A stretch of 64,000 nucleotides of DNA from UBA12481 sp012523435. GTDB taxonomy: Bacteria > Bacteroidota > Bacteroidia > Bacteroidales > UBA12481. Made by a program: the position numbers and the translations under genes. The stretch spans positions 36,612 to 100,611 of the forward strand of contig JAQUCP010000008.1 of the NCBI GenBank assembly GCA_028686135.1, in the 5' to 3' direction. The notes below the pieces were generated by a model that saw nothing but the letters and a program-made list of their open reading frames with translations, was not told where the DNA came from and ran no database searches. This document shows, one piece after another, positions 41,006-49,478 of this stretch. Numbering within the stretch: position 1 is the first letter of the stretch; each line of letters opens with the position of its first letter.

Positions 41006-41030
41006 CTAATCAAGAGCCTGATTAGTTTTT
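41006..41030 (+). terminator. Terminator of the epimerase gene, overlapping the 3' end of the M14 gene
   Basis: CTAATCA (41006-41012) pairs with TGATTAG (41019-41025) across a 6-base loop, followed by five T residues (41026-41030). The plus-strand gene stops three bases earlier. The hairpin lies inside the last codons of the convergent carboxypeptidase gene, whose TAG stop is part of the stem. Confidence 0.7.
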
Positions 41031-42655
41031 ACCACAGGGAAAGGGACTGCTTTCTTCTCCACACCTGCCTGGATCAAATATTCATCAAAAAAATTCCAAA
41101 AAGCTAGTCCGTCATCAGACTGAGGTTCAAGCAGATAAAAAGCAAGCCAGGCTTTGGGCTGGGCTAGATCAACAGAGTACGTTCCGGCAGGAAATCTCTT
41201 TTTCACCGACTTAAATTCTCCTTCTAGAACAACCATTTTATGTCCACCATAGCCTTCGCGTTGGTTTTGGATGAACTGACTGATGATAAATTCTTCACCA
41301 GTAATCCGAATAGATTTTTCCGTCTGCTTGACTTCAATGCCGTGTTCCATCAGTTTTTCAGCGATCTGGCTAAGAGTAGATGGAAACAGATAGGTTCGGG
41401 GAACGGTGCTGAAATGGGTAGGTACAAAATGGTTGAAGTGCTGAACACTGTCGATGTATTCAAGCTTGCCGGTGGGACGTACGCGCTGCCAGCGTCCGGT
41501 GGATTCAATGGGTACAGTTTGGCGCAGAAGCATGGTAACAGGCTCGTAGGTAGTTGTTAGTTTATATCGTACGCCTCGTTGGATGGTTCCCGCTTGGGAA
41601 CGAATCATCTCAACCGTCTGTTTATCAGCATTCGCAACTAGATCGTTAATCTCCGTTGCATGATCGTTTGTGTATTCAAGAATGTTCTGGAGCAGGTAAT
41701 AGTTGGAGAGAACCCGTTTCTCAAAATGATCGTGCGGGAAAGTCTCACTTAAAATACCCATCCGGTTCCTGAGTCCAACATAGTTGGCAATGTACCGGGG
41801 CAGATGCGAATAGGCGGTGAAAGTAGCTGGTTCGTTGGGCCTCATGCGAAGATATCCGTGCCAGAATACTGGCAAGCCCGATCGAGTTAAAACCTGACTC
41901 ATAACCTCTTCCAGGAGTTCATTTGTTTTTTGGGTTGGCTCGGGCATGCCAACCGTCTGGAATGCTGGCGCTACATTCACGATGTACCCGTGCCACGATC
42001 CGTTATCGGCATGTAAGTCAACGAACAGAGCCGGATCCCAACGATTAAACACCCCTTGTAACAAACCTTTCATCTCAACCGCCTCCGCTTTCATCCCCTC
42101 CCGGTTCAGATCGAGACCTTTACCATTCGGTCTTACTCCAGCAAGTTTTGGACTTCCCTCCTGCGATGGACGGTTTTCCCCAAGCTGGTCGTTTCCATCA
42201 GGATTGTAATTAGGGCAAAATAAAAGTACCTGATTTTCAATAAGATGCTTCTTTGGTCCTAGTACGATTTCACGCATCAGTTGCATACTGGCTTCTTTGC
42301 CTTCAACCTCTCCAGGATGAATGTTCGCCTGAATGTAAATCACTGGCTTGCCAGCTTTTTTGGCCTCTTCAAGAGAAGAAATTGCAGGATCCGAGATTAC
42401 AACCAGATGAACCGGGTTGCCAAAAGTGGTGGTGCAGATCGTTTCGACTGAAACGAGGGGCGAGGCCTCATCCAAAGCTTTAATGAAATTGATCACATCA
42501 GCGTTGAGGGATGTCTCCTGAAAATTTGTCCGTTCGGCTCGAGAAAAGAGAGCCTCAGGGAGATAGGCTGATTGCGCGTGTAGATTGTTGTTTGGGAATA
42601 GCGTTAAAGCAAAGAATATCAGCAAGATAGACGGGTAGTGTGGTAATTTTGTCAT
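41006..42655 (-). CDS. Secreted M14 family zinc carboxypeptidase
   Basis: The 549-residue protein has a signal peptide (YPSILLIFFALTLFPNNNLHAQ) and an M14 peptidase domain in its first 400 residues: YIQANIHPGEVEGKEASMQL with zinc ligands His and Glu (near residues 110-113), LLFCPNYNPDGNDQ, the substrate-site GKGLDLNREGMKAE, LFVDLHADNGSWHGY with the third zinc His (near 217), and GILSETFPHDHFEKRV with the likely catalytic Glu. The remainder is a beta-rich extension. It removes C-terminal residues from peptides or opens peptidoglycan peptides in the periplasm or outside. It is monocistronic. It shares its 3' end with the terminator of the epimerase gene. Confidence 0.9.
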   Translation of the reverse strand: MTKLPHYPSILLIFFALTLFPNNNLHAQSAYLPEALFSRAERTNFQETSLNADVINFIKALDEASPLVSVETICTTTFGNPVHLVVISDPAISSLEEAKKAGKPVIYIQANIHPGEVEGKEASMQLMREIVLGPKKHLIENQVLLFCPNYNPDGNDQLGENRPSQEGSPKLAGVRPNGKGLDLNREGMKAEAVEMKGLLQGVFNRWDPALFVDLHADNGSWHGYIVNVAPAFQTVGMPEPTQKTNELLEEVMSQVLTRSGLPVFWHGYLRMRPNEPATFTAYSHLPRYIANYVGLRNRMGILSETFPHDHFEKRVLSNYYLLQNILEYTNDHATEINDLVANADKQTVEMIRSQAGTIQRGVRYKLTTTYEPVTMLLRQTVPIESTGRWQRVRPTGKLEYIDSVQHFNHFVPTHFSTVPRTYLFPSTLSQIAEKLMEHGIEVKQTEKSIRITGEEFIISQFIQNQREGYGGHKMVVLEGEFKSVKKRFPAGTYSVDLAQPKAWLAFYLLEPQSDDGLAFWNFFDEYLIQAGVEKKAVPFPVVKTNQALD

Positions 42656-42779
42656 TGTGTGAGCTTTTAAAAACAGAGAGACCCAAAATTGCTTAACTTA
42701 AATGATATTGTAAAGCTTTAACAACTCATTTCACTACTTTTACTGCCATTGCCAATAAATTCATAACACAATTACTGCA

Positions 42780-43718
42780 ATGGATCAAAAATATGCTGTC
42801 GGGACTGACATTGGAGGCAGCCACATCTCGTGTGCGCTGATCGATCTGGATCATCAGATGATCCTACCGGAATCTCGTATCACGCTGCCGGTAAATAACG
42901 CTGCAAAATCGGACGAGATTCTCGGGGTGTGGGCTGAGGCGGTGAGTGAAGCCATCCTTGGTATCGAGCCAGGGGAGTTGGCGGGAGTCGGATTTGCCAT
43001 GCCCGGACCATTTGACTATGTGAACGGTATCGCGCTGTTCGAACGAGTTGAAAAATACCTGGGGCTATACGGCGTCAATGTCTCCGAAGGATTACGAAAA
43101 ATTCTTAAACTGTCGGGCAAGACTCCTTTCCGGTATATGAATGATGCTACAGCTTTTGCTGTAGGCGAAGCCTGGATGGGGGAAGCTTCCGGAGTAAAAA
43201 AATCGGTATCGATTACCCTGGGAACAGGTTTTGGATCTGCCTTTATTGACGATGGAATCCCGGTAGTGGATCGTGAGGATACCCCAAAGATGGGCTGTGT
43301 CTGGCATCTGCCGTTCAAAGAGGGCATTGCCGACGACTATTTCTCTACCCGCTGGTATGTCAAATCGATGGAGGCACTCACCGGTCAAATAATGCCCGGT
43401 GTGCGGGAAATCGCCGAGGAGGCTCGGCGAAACCCATTGATTGCCAGGCTTTTCGAAGAGTTTGGATCTAATATCGGAACATTCCTGGGTGAATGGCTCA
43501 ACCGCTTTGAAGCTGAGGTTCTGGTGATTGGAGGGAACATGGCCGGAGCAGCCGACCTGTTCATGCCTGCCTTTGAGGAATCATTGGCCAGCTTGAACTG
43601 CCCTACCCGCATTGCCTGGTCCGAGTTAAAAGAAGATGCAGCTATTATTGGCAGCGCCAGGCTGATTGACCCGGGTTACTGGTCGAAAATCGAACCCCTG
43701 ATTGAAAAAATGAATTAA
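42780..43718 (+). CDS. ROK family sugar kinase-like protein lacking the zinc motif
   Basis: The 312-residue protein starts with the ROK phosphate loop YAVGTDIGGSHISCALIDLD, has GVGFAMPGPFDYVNGI, the substrate-site NDATAFAVGEAW (catalytic Asp near residue 121) and ITLGTGFGSAFIDDG, so an ATP-dependent sugar kinase fold is clear. The usual ROK zinc motif (a His followed by CxCGxxGC) is missing: the equivalent stretch reads PKMGCVWHLPFKEG. It lacks a DNA-binding domain, so it is a kinase rather than an XylR/NagC-type repressor. It lies 19 bases before an FHS-type sugar transporter gene and the two likely act together on an imported hexose. Whether the kinase is active without zinc is not certain. 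Confidence 0.85.
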   Translation: MDQKYAVGTDIGGSHISCALIDLDHQMILPESRITLPVNNAAKSDEILGVWAEAVSEAILGIEPGELAGVGFAMPGPFDYVNGIALFERVEKYLGLYGVNVSEGLRKILKLSGKTPFRYMNDATAFAVGEAWMGEASGVKKSVSITLGTGFGSAFIDDGIPVVDREDTPKMGCVWHLPFKEGIADDYFSTRWYVKSMEALTGQIMPGVREIAEEARRNPLIARLFEEFGSNIGTFLGEWLNRFEAEVLVIGGNMAGAADLFMPAFEESLASLNCPTRIAWSELKEDAAIIGSARLIDPGYWSKIEPLIEKMN

Positions 43719-43737
43719 CCTTATAAACCAATTACTC

Positions 43738-44549
43738 ATGACTGCTGAAAAAGTTAATATGAAACAGATCCTTCCGGTGTTCATGTCGTTCATCGTGATG
43801 GGATTCGTTGATATTGTCGGAGTTTCTGCCGGATATGCTCAGGAAGATTTCAAACTGACCGATTCGGTTGCCCAGCTGATCCCTTCCATGGCCTTTGTCT
43901 GGTTCTTCCTGCTGTCGGTACCTACCGGTATTCTTCTCGACCGCTACGGGAAGAAACGGATCCTCAACATCGGGATGGGCATTACCGGATTGGGAATGGC
44001 CTTGCCGATGGTTACGTATCTATCTGAGTCACTGTATTCTTTTCCACTGATGTTGGCTGCTTTCATCCTGCTCGGAATCGGAAATACGATTGTCCAGGTG
44101 TCAGCTAATCCGCTGCTGCACGACGTGTCGCCGGCGGCACGATTCTCCAGCTTCATGAGCTTGTCGCAGTTTGTCAAAGCGATCATTTCACTCCTCGGAC
44201 CGATCATCGCCACAGCAATGGCCACCACTTTTGGCGATTGGAAGCTGGTATTCTTGGTGTACGCCATTACCTCTTTCCTGTCGGTTATCTGGCTCTATGC
44301 TACGCGCATCGAGGAGACGAAAACCGACAAAAAACCGGCTACCTTCAGCTCCTGCTTTAAACTTCTGGGTAATCCACTGGTGCTGCTGATGGTCCTGGGA
44401 ATCTTCCTGGTTGTTGGCTCGGATGTCGGAATGAACTCTAACATTGCCAATTATCTACAGAAAAATTTTGATATCGGACTGGATCAAGCCTCTCGCGGGA
44501 TCAGTATCTATTTTGCTGCTCTGATGATCAGCCGATTCCTGGGTGCGGT
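43738..44549 (+). CDS. FHS-type MFS sugar transporter, cut by scaffold gap
   Basis: About 270 residues are visible before the gap. They begin MTAEKVNMKQILPVFMSFIV and show the FHS (fucose/glucose-galactose-H+ symporter) pattern of Bacteroidota: FVDIVGVSAGYAQEDFKLTD, FVWFFLLSVPTGILLDRYGK and LGIGNTIVQVSANPLLHDVS. At least seven helices are present. The 3' part is lost in the run of N, although by chance the frame seems to stay open across it. It follows the ROK gene after 19 bases, and together they look like a sugar uptake and phosphorylation unit. Confidence 0.88.
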
Positions 44550-44649
44550 NNNNNNNNNNNNNNNNNNNNNNNNNNNNNNNNNNNNNNNNNNNNNNNNNNN
44601 NNNNNNNNNNNNNNNNNNNNNNNNNNNNNNNNNNNNNNNNNNNNNNNNN
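44550..44649. other. Scaffold gap of 100 N
   Basis: Exactly 100 undetermined bases separate the transporter gene from a glycosidase-like gene. The end of the first gene and the start of the second lie in it; extra genes may be hidden because the size is a placeholder. Confidence 0.98.
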
Positions 44650-46221
44650 GGTACCTGGTGGAGCTTTTCGTACACGCGGACGCCAATTCCGGGGGTGACC
44701 TACTCGGAGGGGGCTCAATGGGCGATTGCTTGGTGGGGCGAGCTTGACGAGCAGAACAGGCCTTTTTCCTGCTCTTTGATGCCGGAAGAGGCAGAGGTGA
44801 CTCATTCCCTGATCTGGCCGGAAGAGGAGATGCCACTGAGCTATTCGAATAGAGATGAGTATGTTCCGGGGTTTAAGCGTGACCTCGCCCTGAATCCGGG
44901 CGAGACGATCACCCTCACCGCTATGCTGTCTGTTACCCAAGTTCTGCCCGATCATACGGCTATCCAAACTTTCCTGGATCAGGCCTGGAACCAGATTCCC
45001 CACCCCGAAATTCCGGTAAGGGAGCCCGCTGAGATCTGGGATCTGGCTGTACGGTTCATCAAGGAGAGCCTGTGGGCTGAAGAGGATATTTTTAAAGGAT
45101 TCAGCATTGGTCTCTGGCTCCGTGATGGTGGCTGGATTCAGCGTCCGGGTTGGAAGTATGAGATTGGATGGGCCGGACAAAATGCATCGATGGCTAATTC
45201 ATTGTTGGAAAACTACTTACGTTCGGGCGACCAAGAATCACTGCAGATGGGCTTAGCCTGCCTCGATTCCTGGGCGAACCATGCGTCCCTGCCTAATGGG
45301 CTGATCCGTACCCATTTCGATTATATCATCGGAATAGAAAAGGGCGAAGAGGTGTTGGATGCCTGCAATCTGGGTGATGCAGCTTATGATCTGCTCACGG
45401 CTTGGGAATTGGCTGGCAAGTGCGGGATGGAGCGTGACAATTACAAAACTGTTGCGCTCGGAATCTGTGATTTCATGCTGAACGATCAACAGCCATCCGG
45501 GCAATACGGTAAAGGATGGTCCAAAGATGGGACCTGCCTGTATCGCGATGGAACCATTGGAGCCTTTGTCATTCCCGCTATGCTCAGTGCCTACCGGGTA
45601 ACCGGAGATAATGCTTATCTGGCATCGGCAAAAAGAGCCTATGATTTTTATTATGAGGATTTTACAAGTAATGGTTATACGTCGGCCGGGGCCCTCGACA
45701 CGTGGTGTATCGATAAAGAATCCTCTCTGCCGATGCTCCGTAGTGCTCTCATGTTGTACGATCTAACGAGCGACAAAACCTATCTGGATAAGGCTGAGAA
45801 AAGCTCTTGGTATATCACGACCTGGATGTGGCACTATTCTGTGCCCTTTGCTGATTCGACCGATTTTGTCCGGTACGGCTATGATACATTCGGAGGCACC
45901 TCTGTTTCAACACAGCACCACCACCTGGATGCTTTCGCGCTGATGATGGCGGCCGACTGGCTTAAGCTATCAGAATTGACCGGTAATCCGGTCTGGAAAG
46001 AGCGGGCACTGGCTGCCTGGGCTAATGGTAATCAGTGTGTTGCTGATGGTAAAACTGAATATCACAATGTGATCCGACCTGCCGGGTCGCAGACGGAGGC
46101 CTATTACCAGACCTACTGGTGTGGGACTCCGGGTTACTTCGCCGATTGGCTTGTTTGCTGGATGTCGGCCTTTAGACTGGAAGTACTTAGAGCCACTGAA
46201 GATTGGAACGTCTTGAAATGA
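44650..46221 (+). CDS. Alpha/alpha-barrel glycosidase-like protein, 5' end lost in gap
   Basis: About 523 residues remain, ending at 46221. The first about 110 residues are a beta domain (PGFKRDLALNPGETITLTAM), then a helical repeat region with the pattern of (alpha/alpha)6 carbohydrate enzymes: GFSIGLWLRDGGWIQRPGWK, PNGLIRTHFDYIIG, GWSKDGTCLYRDGTIGAFVI, YTSAGALDTWCIDKESSLPM and RYGYDTFGGTSVSTQHHHLD. It is not a family that I can name. It probably acts on a sugar polymer or oligosaccharide. No signal can be seen because the start is missing. The stop overlaps the next gene start (ATGA), and the ROK kinase and sugar transporter are upstream, which makes a glycoside role likely. Confidence 0.7.
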   Translation, partial: GTWWSFSYTRTPIPGVTYSEGAQWAIAWWGELDEQNRPFSCSLMPEEAEVTHSLIWPEEEMPLSYSNRDEYVPGFKRDLALNPGETITLTAMLSVTQVLPDHTAIQTFLDQAWNQIPHPEIPVREPAEIWDLAVRFIKESLWAEEDIFKGFSIGLWLRDGGWIQRPGWKYEIGWAGQNASMANSLLENYLRSGDQESLQMGLACLDSWANHASLPNGLIRTHFDYIIGIEKGEEVLDACNLGDAAYDLLTAWELAGKCGMERDNYKTVALGICDFMLNDQQPSGQYGKGWSKDGTCLYRDGTIGAFVIPAMLSAYRVTGDNAYLASAKRAYDFYYEDFTSNGYTSAGALDTWCIDKESSLPMLRSALMLYDLTSDKTYLDKAEKSSWYITTWMWHYSVPFADSTDFVRYGYDTFGGTSVSTQHHHLDAFALMMAADWLKLSELTGNPVWKERALAAWANGNQCVADGKTEYHNVIRPAGSQTEAYYQTYWCGTPGYFADWLVCWMSAFRLEVLRATEDWNVLK

Positions 46222-46874
46222 AAAAGTACTGGTTGGAGGGCCTTGTATTCCTCCTCTCCTGCTTGATTTTCGCCTCCTGCGATCCAAAACCGATCGAGGT
46301 GGAGGCTGATGGGTCTTTTATTGATCAGCGTGACGGGCAAGAGTATCACTACGTGTATATCGGCACGAAAGCCTGGATGATGGAGAACCTCAATTATCAG
46401 CATACTTCTGCAGCTCTCTCCTGGTGTTATAAGGATGATGTGGATAACTGCCAGGATTACGGTCGATTGTACACCTGGGATGCTGCTATGTCGGCTTGCC
46501 CCGCCGGATGGCACCTGCCTTCTGATCAGGAGTGGAAGGATTTAGAGATTCATCTTGAGATGGCTGAAAATGAAGCTGATAGCCTAAATTGGCGAGAGTC
46601 GGGCCATGTGGGTATTAAGCTGAAATCCACGTGGGATTGGAACTCCGGAGGTACTGGTGAAAATACCAGTCGGTTTACTGCCCTACCAGCTGGCTTCAGG
46701 GACACCGATGGGAGTTATTATTTTATCGGTGATCTCACCACATTCTGGAGTTCTACTTGGAGCGATGAGGAGCATGCCTGGGGTAGGGCGCTGATTTATC
46801 GTAGCTCAGGAGTTTATCGTTGGAAGTACCAAAAAGCCGGCGCTTATTCGGTTCGTTGTGTACGGAATGATTGA
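46218..46874 (+). CDS. FISUMP-domain lipoprotein
   Basis: The ATG at 46218 overlaps the previous stop (ATGA), so it is the coupled start. The protein of 218 residues has a lipoprotein signal (MKKYWLEGLVFLLSCLIFAS followed by the lipobox Cys) and then a typical Fibrobacter succinogenes major paralogous domain: FIDQRDGQEYHYVYIGTKAW, MMENLNYQ, CYKDDVDNCQDYGRLYTWDA, CPAGWHLPSDQEWKDLE, FTALPAGFRD, TTFWSSTWSDEEHAWGRAL and the terminal AYSVRCVRND. The domain is a surface-exposed module common in Bacteroidota and Fibrobacteres with no known enzymatic role. It probably sits on the outer membrane next to the glycosidase encoded upstream. Confidence 0.93.
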   Translation: MKKYWLEGLVFLLSCLIFASCDPKPIEVEADGSFIDQRDGQEYHYVYIGTKAWMMENLNYQHTSAALSWCYKDDVDNCQDYGRLYTWDAAMSACPAGWHLPSDQEWKDLEIHLEMAENEADSLNWRESGHVGIKLKSTWDWNSGGTGENTSRFTALPAGFRDTDGSYYFIGDLTTFWSSTWSDEEHAWGRALIYRSSGVYRWKYQKAGAYSVRCVRND

Positions 46875-46880
46875 AAAACT

Positions 46881-47825
46881 TTAGGCCAAAACGGGCTCAA
46901 ACTGATAGATGGTGTTCAGCACCCGTTCGCGTATCTCTTCAGGCGTGGGATTCAATTCTTCCGTAGTGAAGCTCCCATTCTCCGGATCGATCCGTTCGTA
47001 AACCATCTGATAGAGATTGAAAATGATCTGCAGACTTAGTCGGTAACGGGGTTCAATCAGTGGACTGATTTGCTGAATGACCTCAAGCGTTTTCAATCGG
47101 TAGATATCCGCTATCCGGAGATAATCCCGAATCAATCCCCTGAAACCCTCTGTTATTTTTGCCCCCTTTGCAATTGCTCGCATATCTTTGGTAGTCAAGC
47201 CATTATTACTCATGAGATCGCCAGCGAAGCAGTTGAGGTTGTTCAGTTGGTCTTTCTGGAAATCGCGTATGGTATGGACCAGATAGCTGAACATGGCGCA
47301 GGGGGTAGCTGCTTCCCTGACATTAAAGGGGGGTAAGGAGAAGGAATTACCGTTTTTCTGGAGTCCGCATAAATGAACAAATACTGATGAGGGGGCTACG
47401 GAAGCGCCCTGAGAGTAGTCCAAGAATTCTTCGAGCGTGTTGTACCCGTTGTGGCAGATATCGTAGATCATGGCCCTGGCGAACTGTTGCATAGTCCAAA
47501 TGGGAATTTTAAACCGTTTGATGGTTTCTTTCAACTCCCTACGCAATGGATCGCTGGTTTTGCCTTGCTCCTGCAGCGCACGAAGCCAGTCGTGAACTCT
47601 CTCTTCAAAAATGCTTCGTTCAGTTTCCCGGATCTTCTGGTGTGTAGCCTTGTAATCATCAATGAAATCATCAATGGCTCGCATGACCCGGTAACAGGCG
47701 TGTGCTGCCTCATATCGCTCTTCATCCCAGAAACGAGCGGCAATAAGAATGTTGGGGTGTTTTGTAACCTTCTGGAAATCAATCTGATGAAACAGATCCA
47801 GGTAATTTTGGTTCAATTCGTTCAT
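46881..47825 (-). CDS. crtB: Phytoene/squalene synthase family protein
   Basis: The 314-residue protein is a trans-isoprenyl diphosphate synthase of the phytoene/squalene synthase type. The first Asp-rich motif is YRVMRAIDDFIDDYKATHQK (about residues 42-61) and the second lies in HTIRDFQKDQLNNLNCFAGDL (about 184-204); both bind Mg-diphosphate. It condenses two C20 (or C15) prenyl diphosphates head to head. It starts four bases inside the end of the upstream desaturase gene, so the pair is one operon, and phytoene synthase is the natural reading. A C30 dehydrosqualene route is possible. Confidence 0.88.
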   Translation of the reverse strand: MNELNQNYLDLFHQIDFQKVTKHPNILIAARFWDEERYEAAHACYRVMRAIDDFIDDYKATHQKIRETERSIFEERVHDWLRALQEQGKTSDPLRRELKETIKRFKIPIWTMQQFARAMIYDICHNGYNTLEEFLDYSQGASVAPSSVFVHLCGLQKNGNSFSLPPFNVREAATPCAMFSYLVHTIRDFQKDQLNNLNCFAGDLMSNNGLTTKDMRAIAKGAKITEGFRGLIRDYLRIADIYRLKTLEVIQQISPLIEPRYRLSLQIIFNLYQMVYERIDPENGSFTTEELNPTPEEIRERVLNTIYQFEPVLA

Positions 47826-49330
47826 TTGGTTTTTTTTGGTTGAATGGGTTTATTCGTGTCCCGCAAAATCCGTTCCGTTGTTAGTTGGGCTGATAACAAC
47901 ACGAGCGGGATGCCATTTCCGGGGTGGGTACTTCCTCCGGCAAAATAGAGATTTCGGTAGTGTGGATGCCTGTTGTGGGGCCTGAAATAACCCATCTGGA
48001 AGATATTATGGCTTAGGCTTCCGAAGGTGGCTCCACGGGAAATGTTATACCGATCTTCCCAGATTTGTGGTGTGCTGCAGATCTCGAATTTGATATGGTC
48101 TTCCAGGTTGGTCATCCCTAATTTTTCCAGGCGGTTGATCACACCAGTGCGGGCTCGAGAGACGAGACTTTCCCACTCTTCGTCTGTCTGTTCGGTGAGG
48201 TTAGGCACTGGAATCAAGATGGAGATAGAATCTTCTCCTGGCGGAGCAAAAGCAGGGTCCATCCTGCCGGGTGCCTGGATGTAGAAGCAAGGGTTGTCGG
48301 TGAGTGTTCCGTCTTTAAAGATGGCGTTGAGGCACTCCCGATAATTATCCGACAGGAATACGTTGTGAAGAGATAGCTGGCTGTAGATCCGATCGAGCCC
48401 CCAATGCAGGACGATCGCTGAGCAGGAGTATTTCATCCGCTTGATTCGTCGCGATATCCGGCTCTCCGGCAGCATTTTGCCATAAACAGATGGCAGATCG
48501 GCGTTGGCCACCACCAGATCGGATTCCAGGGTGGTGCCATCTTCCAGCTGAATGCCTTGAACCCGATTGATTTCCGTGACTATCCGGCTAACCGGACTCT
48601 CATAATGAAACTCAACTCCCAGACTCTTGGCAATCTCCTCCAGCTTCTCCGGGATGCTGCTCATGCCGCCCGAAGGGAAAAGCGAGCCTTCAATCAGCTC
48701 GGCAGCCGGCAGCATGGAGAACAGCGCTGGAGCATTAAAGGGAGTTTGCCCGACATAAATATTCTGAAAGGTGAACGCCATGCGCAGATGGGGATGGCGG
48801 AAATAGTCTTTTACCAGGCCATGGTGCGTGCGGTGAATCTTGAGGCGCCCCAGGAGAACCATGTTTTTCAGGTTAATGAAATCAAACAACCGATAAAAAT
48901 TCCGACCAAGAAGTTGATCGGAAGAAAGTTCCAGAAATCGGTAGCCCTGTTTTACCAGTTTGGTCATTTTTGGATAACTCCCGGGTTCCAGTGCTTCGAG
49001 CTGTTGTTCCATTTCAGCTGGATCGGTGGTAAAGTCAAGCATCGATCCGTCATCAAAATGAATATGATAAAGGCTTTTAACGGGCTTGAAATCAAACACT
49101 TCTTCCATGTTCAATCCCATCTCGCAAAAGACAGCCCGGTAAGTTTCGGGCATCAGAAAAATGGTAGCTCCCAGGTCGAAACGATGTCCTTCATGGACAA
49201 CCCGGCCGCAGCGACCGCCAGGCCAGGGGTTCTTTTCGTGTACCGAAACCCTGAATCCTTTTCTGGCCAGCATGATCGCTGTGGCAAGGCCACCAACTCC
49301 AGCTCCAATAATGATGACTTCTTTATTCAC
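47822..49330 (-). CDS. crtI: Phytoene desaturase (CrtI-type) family protein
   Basis: The 502-residue protein is a FAD-dependent desaturase: EVIIIGAGVGGLATAIMLAR (nucleotide loop, residues 4-23), HEKNPWPGGRCGRVVHEGHR, FDLGATIFLMPETYR, and the C-terminal NLYFAGGSTHPGNGIPLVLL, the signature of bacterial CrtI enzymes. It introduces conjugated double bonds into phytoene or a C30 analogue at the membrane. It is followed with a 4-base overlap by the synthase gene. No cyclase, ketolase or hydroxylase gene is in the window, so the product may be a linear carotenoid or the rest may be elsewhere. A TATTTTTG box at 49350-49357 is 19 bases upstream of the start. Confidence 0.9.
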   Translation of the reverse strand: MNKEVIIIGAGVGGLATAIMLARKGFRVSVHEKNPWPGGRCGRVVHEGHRFDLGATIFLMPETYRAVFCEMGLNMEEVFDFKPVKSLYHIHFDDGSMLDFTTDPAEMEQQLEALEPGSYPKMTKLVKQGYRFLELSSDQLLGRNFYRLFDFINLKNMVLLGRLKIHRTHHGLVKDYFRHPHLRMAFTFQNIYVGQTPFNAPALFSMLPAAELIEGSLFPSGGMSSIPEKLEEIAKSLGVEFHYESPVSRIVTEINRVQGIQLEDGTTLESDLVVANADLPSVYGKMLPESRISRRIKRMKYSCSAIVLHWGLDRIYSQLSLHNVFLSDNYRECLNAIFKDGTLTDNPCFYIQAPGRMDPAFAPPGEDSISILIPVPNLTEQTDEEWESLVSRARTGVINRLEKLGMTNLEDHIKFEICSTPQIWEDRYNISRGATFGSLSHNIFQMGYFRPHNRHPHYRNLYFAGGSTHPGNGIPLVLLSAQLTTERILRDTNKPIQPKKTK

Positions 49331-49349
49331 CAGGTGAGATCTCAGACCA

Positions 49350-49357
49350 CAAAAATA
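49350..49357 (-). promoter_or_regulatory. TAnnTTTG -7 box of the crtI-crtB operon
   Basis: TATTTTTG on the minus strand matches the Bacteroidota -7 consensus and lies 19 bases before the desaturase start. No -33 TTG is visible. Confidence 0.4.
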
Positions 49358-49419
49358 GGAATGAGAATTGGTTTTTCATCATCCTGTCAGTGAGGGAGAG
49401 AGCATTCCGTACTGCTTCC

Positions 49420-49454
49420 TTTGCTTCAGGAATCATCATAAACTCATATCTTTG
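49420..49454 (+). promoter_or_regulatory. Promoter of the six-hairpin glycosidase-like gene
   Basis: TTTG (49420-49423) is followed after 23 bases by TATCTTTG (49447-49454), a perfect -7 match. It ends 24 bases before the chosen ATG at 49479. Spacing is slightly longer than the usual 19-21. Confidence 0.5.
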
Positions 49455-49478
49455 GTTGAATTAACAAATATCAAACGC

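Noticed and set aside
44455..45180. Minus-strand frame across the second gap
   Set aside because: It is antisense to a clear glycosidase-like protein, spans the N run and shows no protein motif.
43738..46221. Single 827-residue MFS-glycosidase fusion
   Set aside because: The join crosses exactly 100 N, a placeholder of unknown size. The halves belong to unrelated families, so they are annotated as two partial genes.
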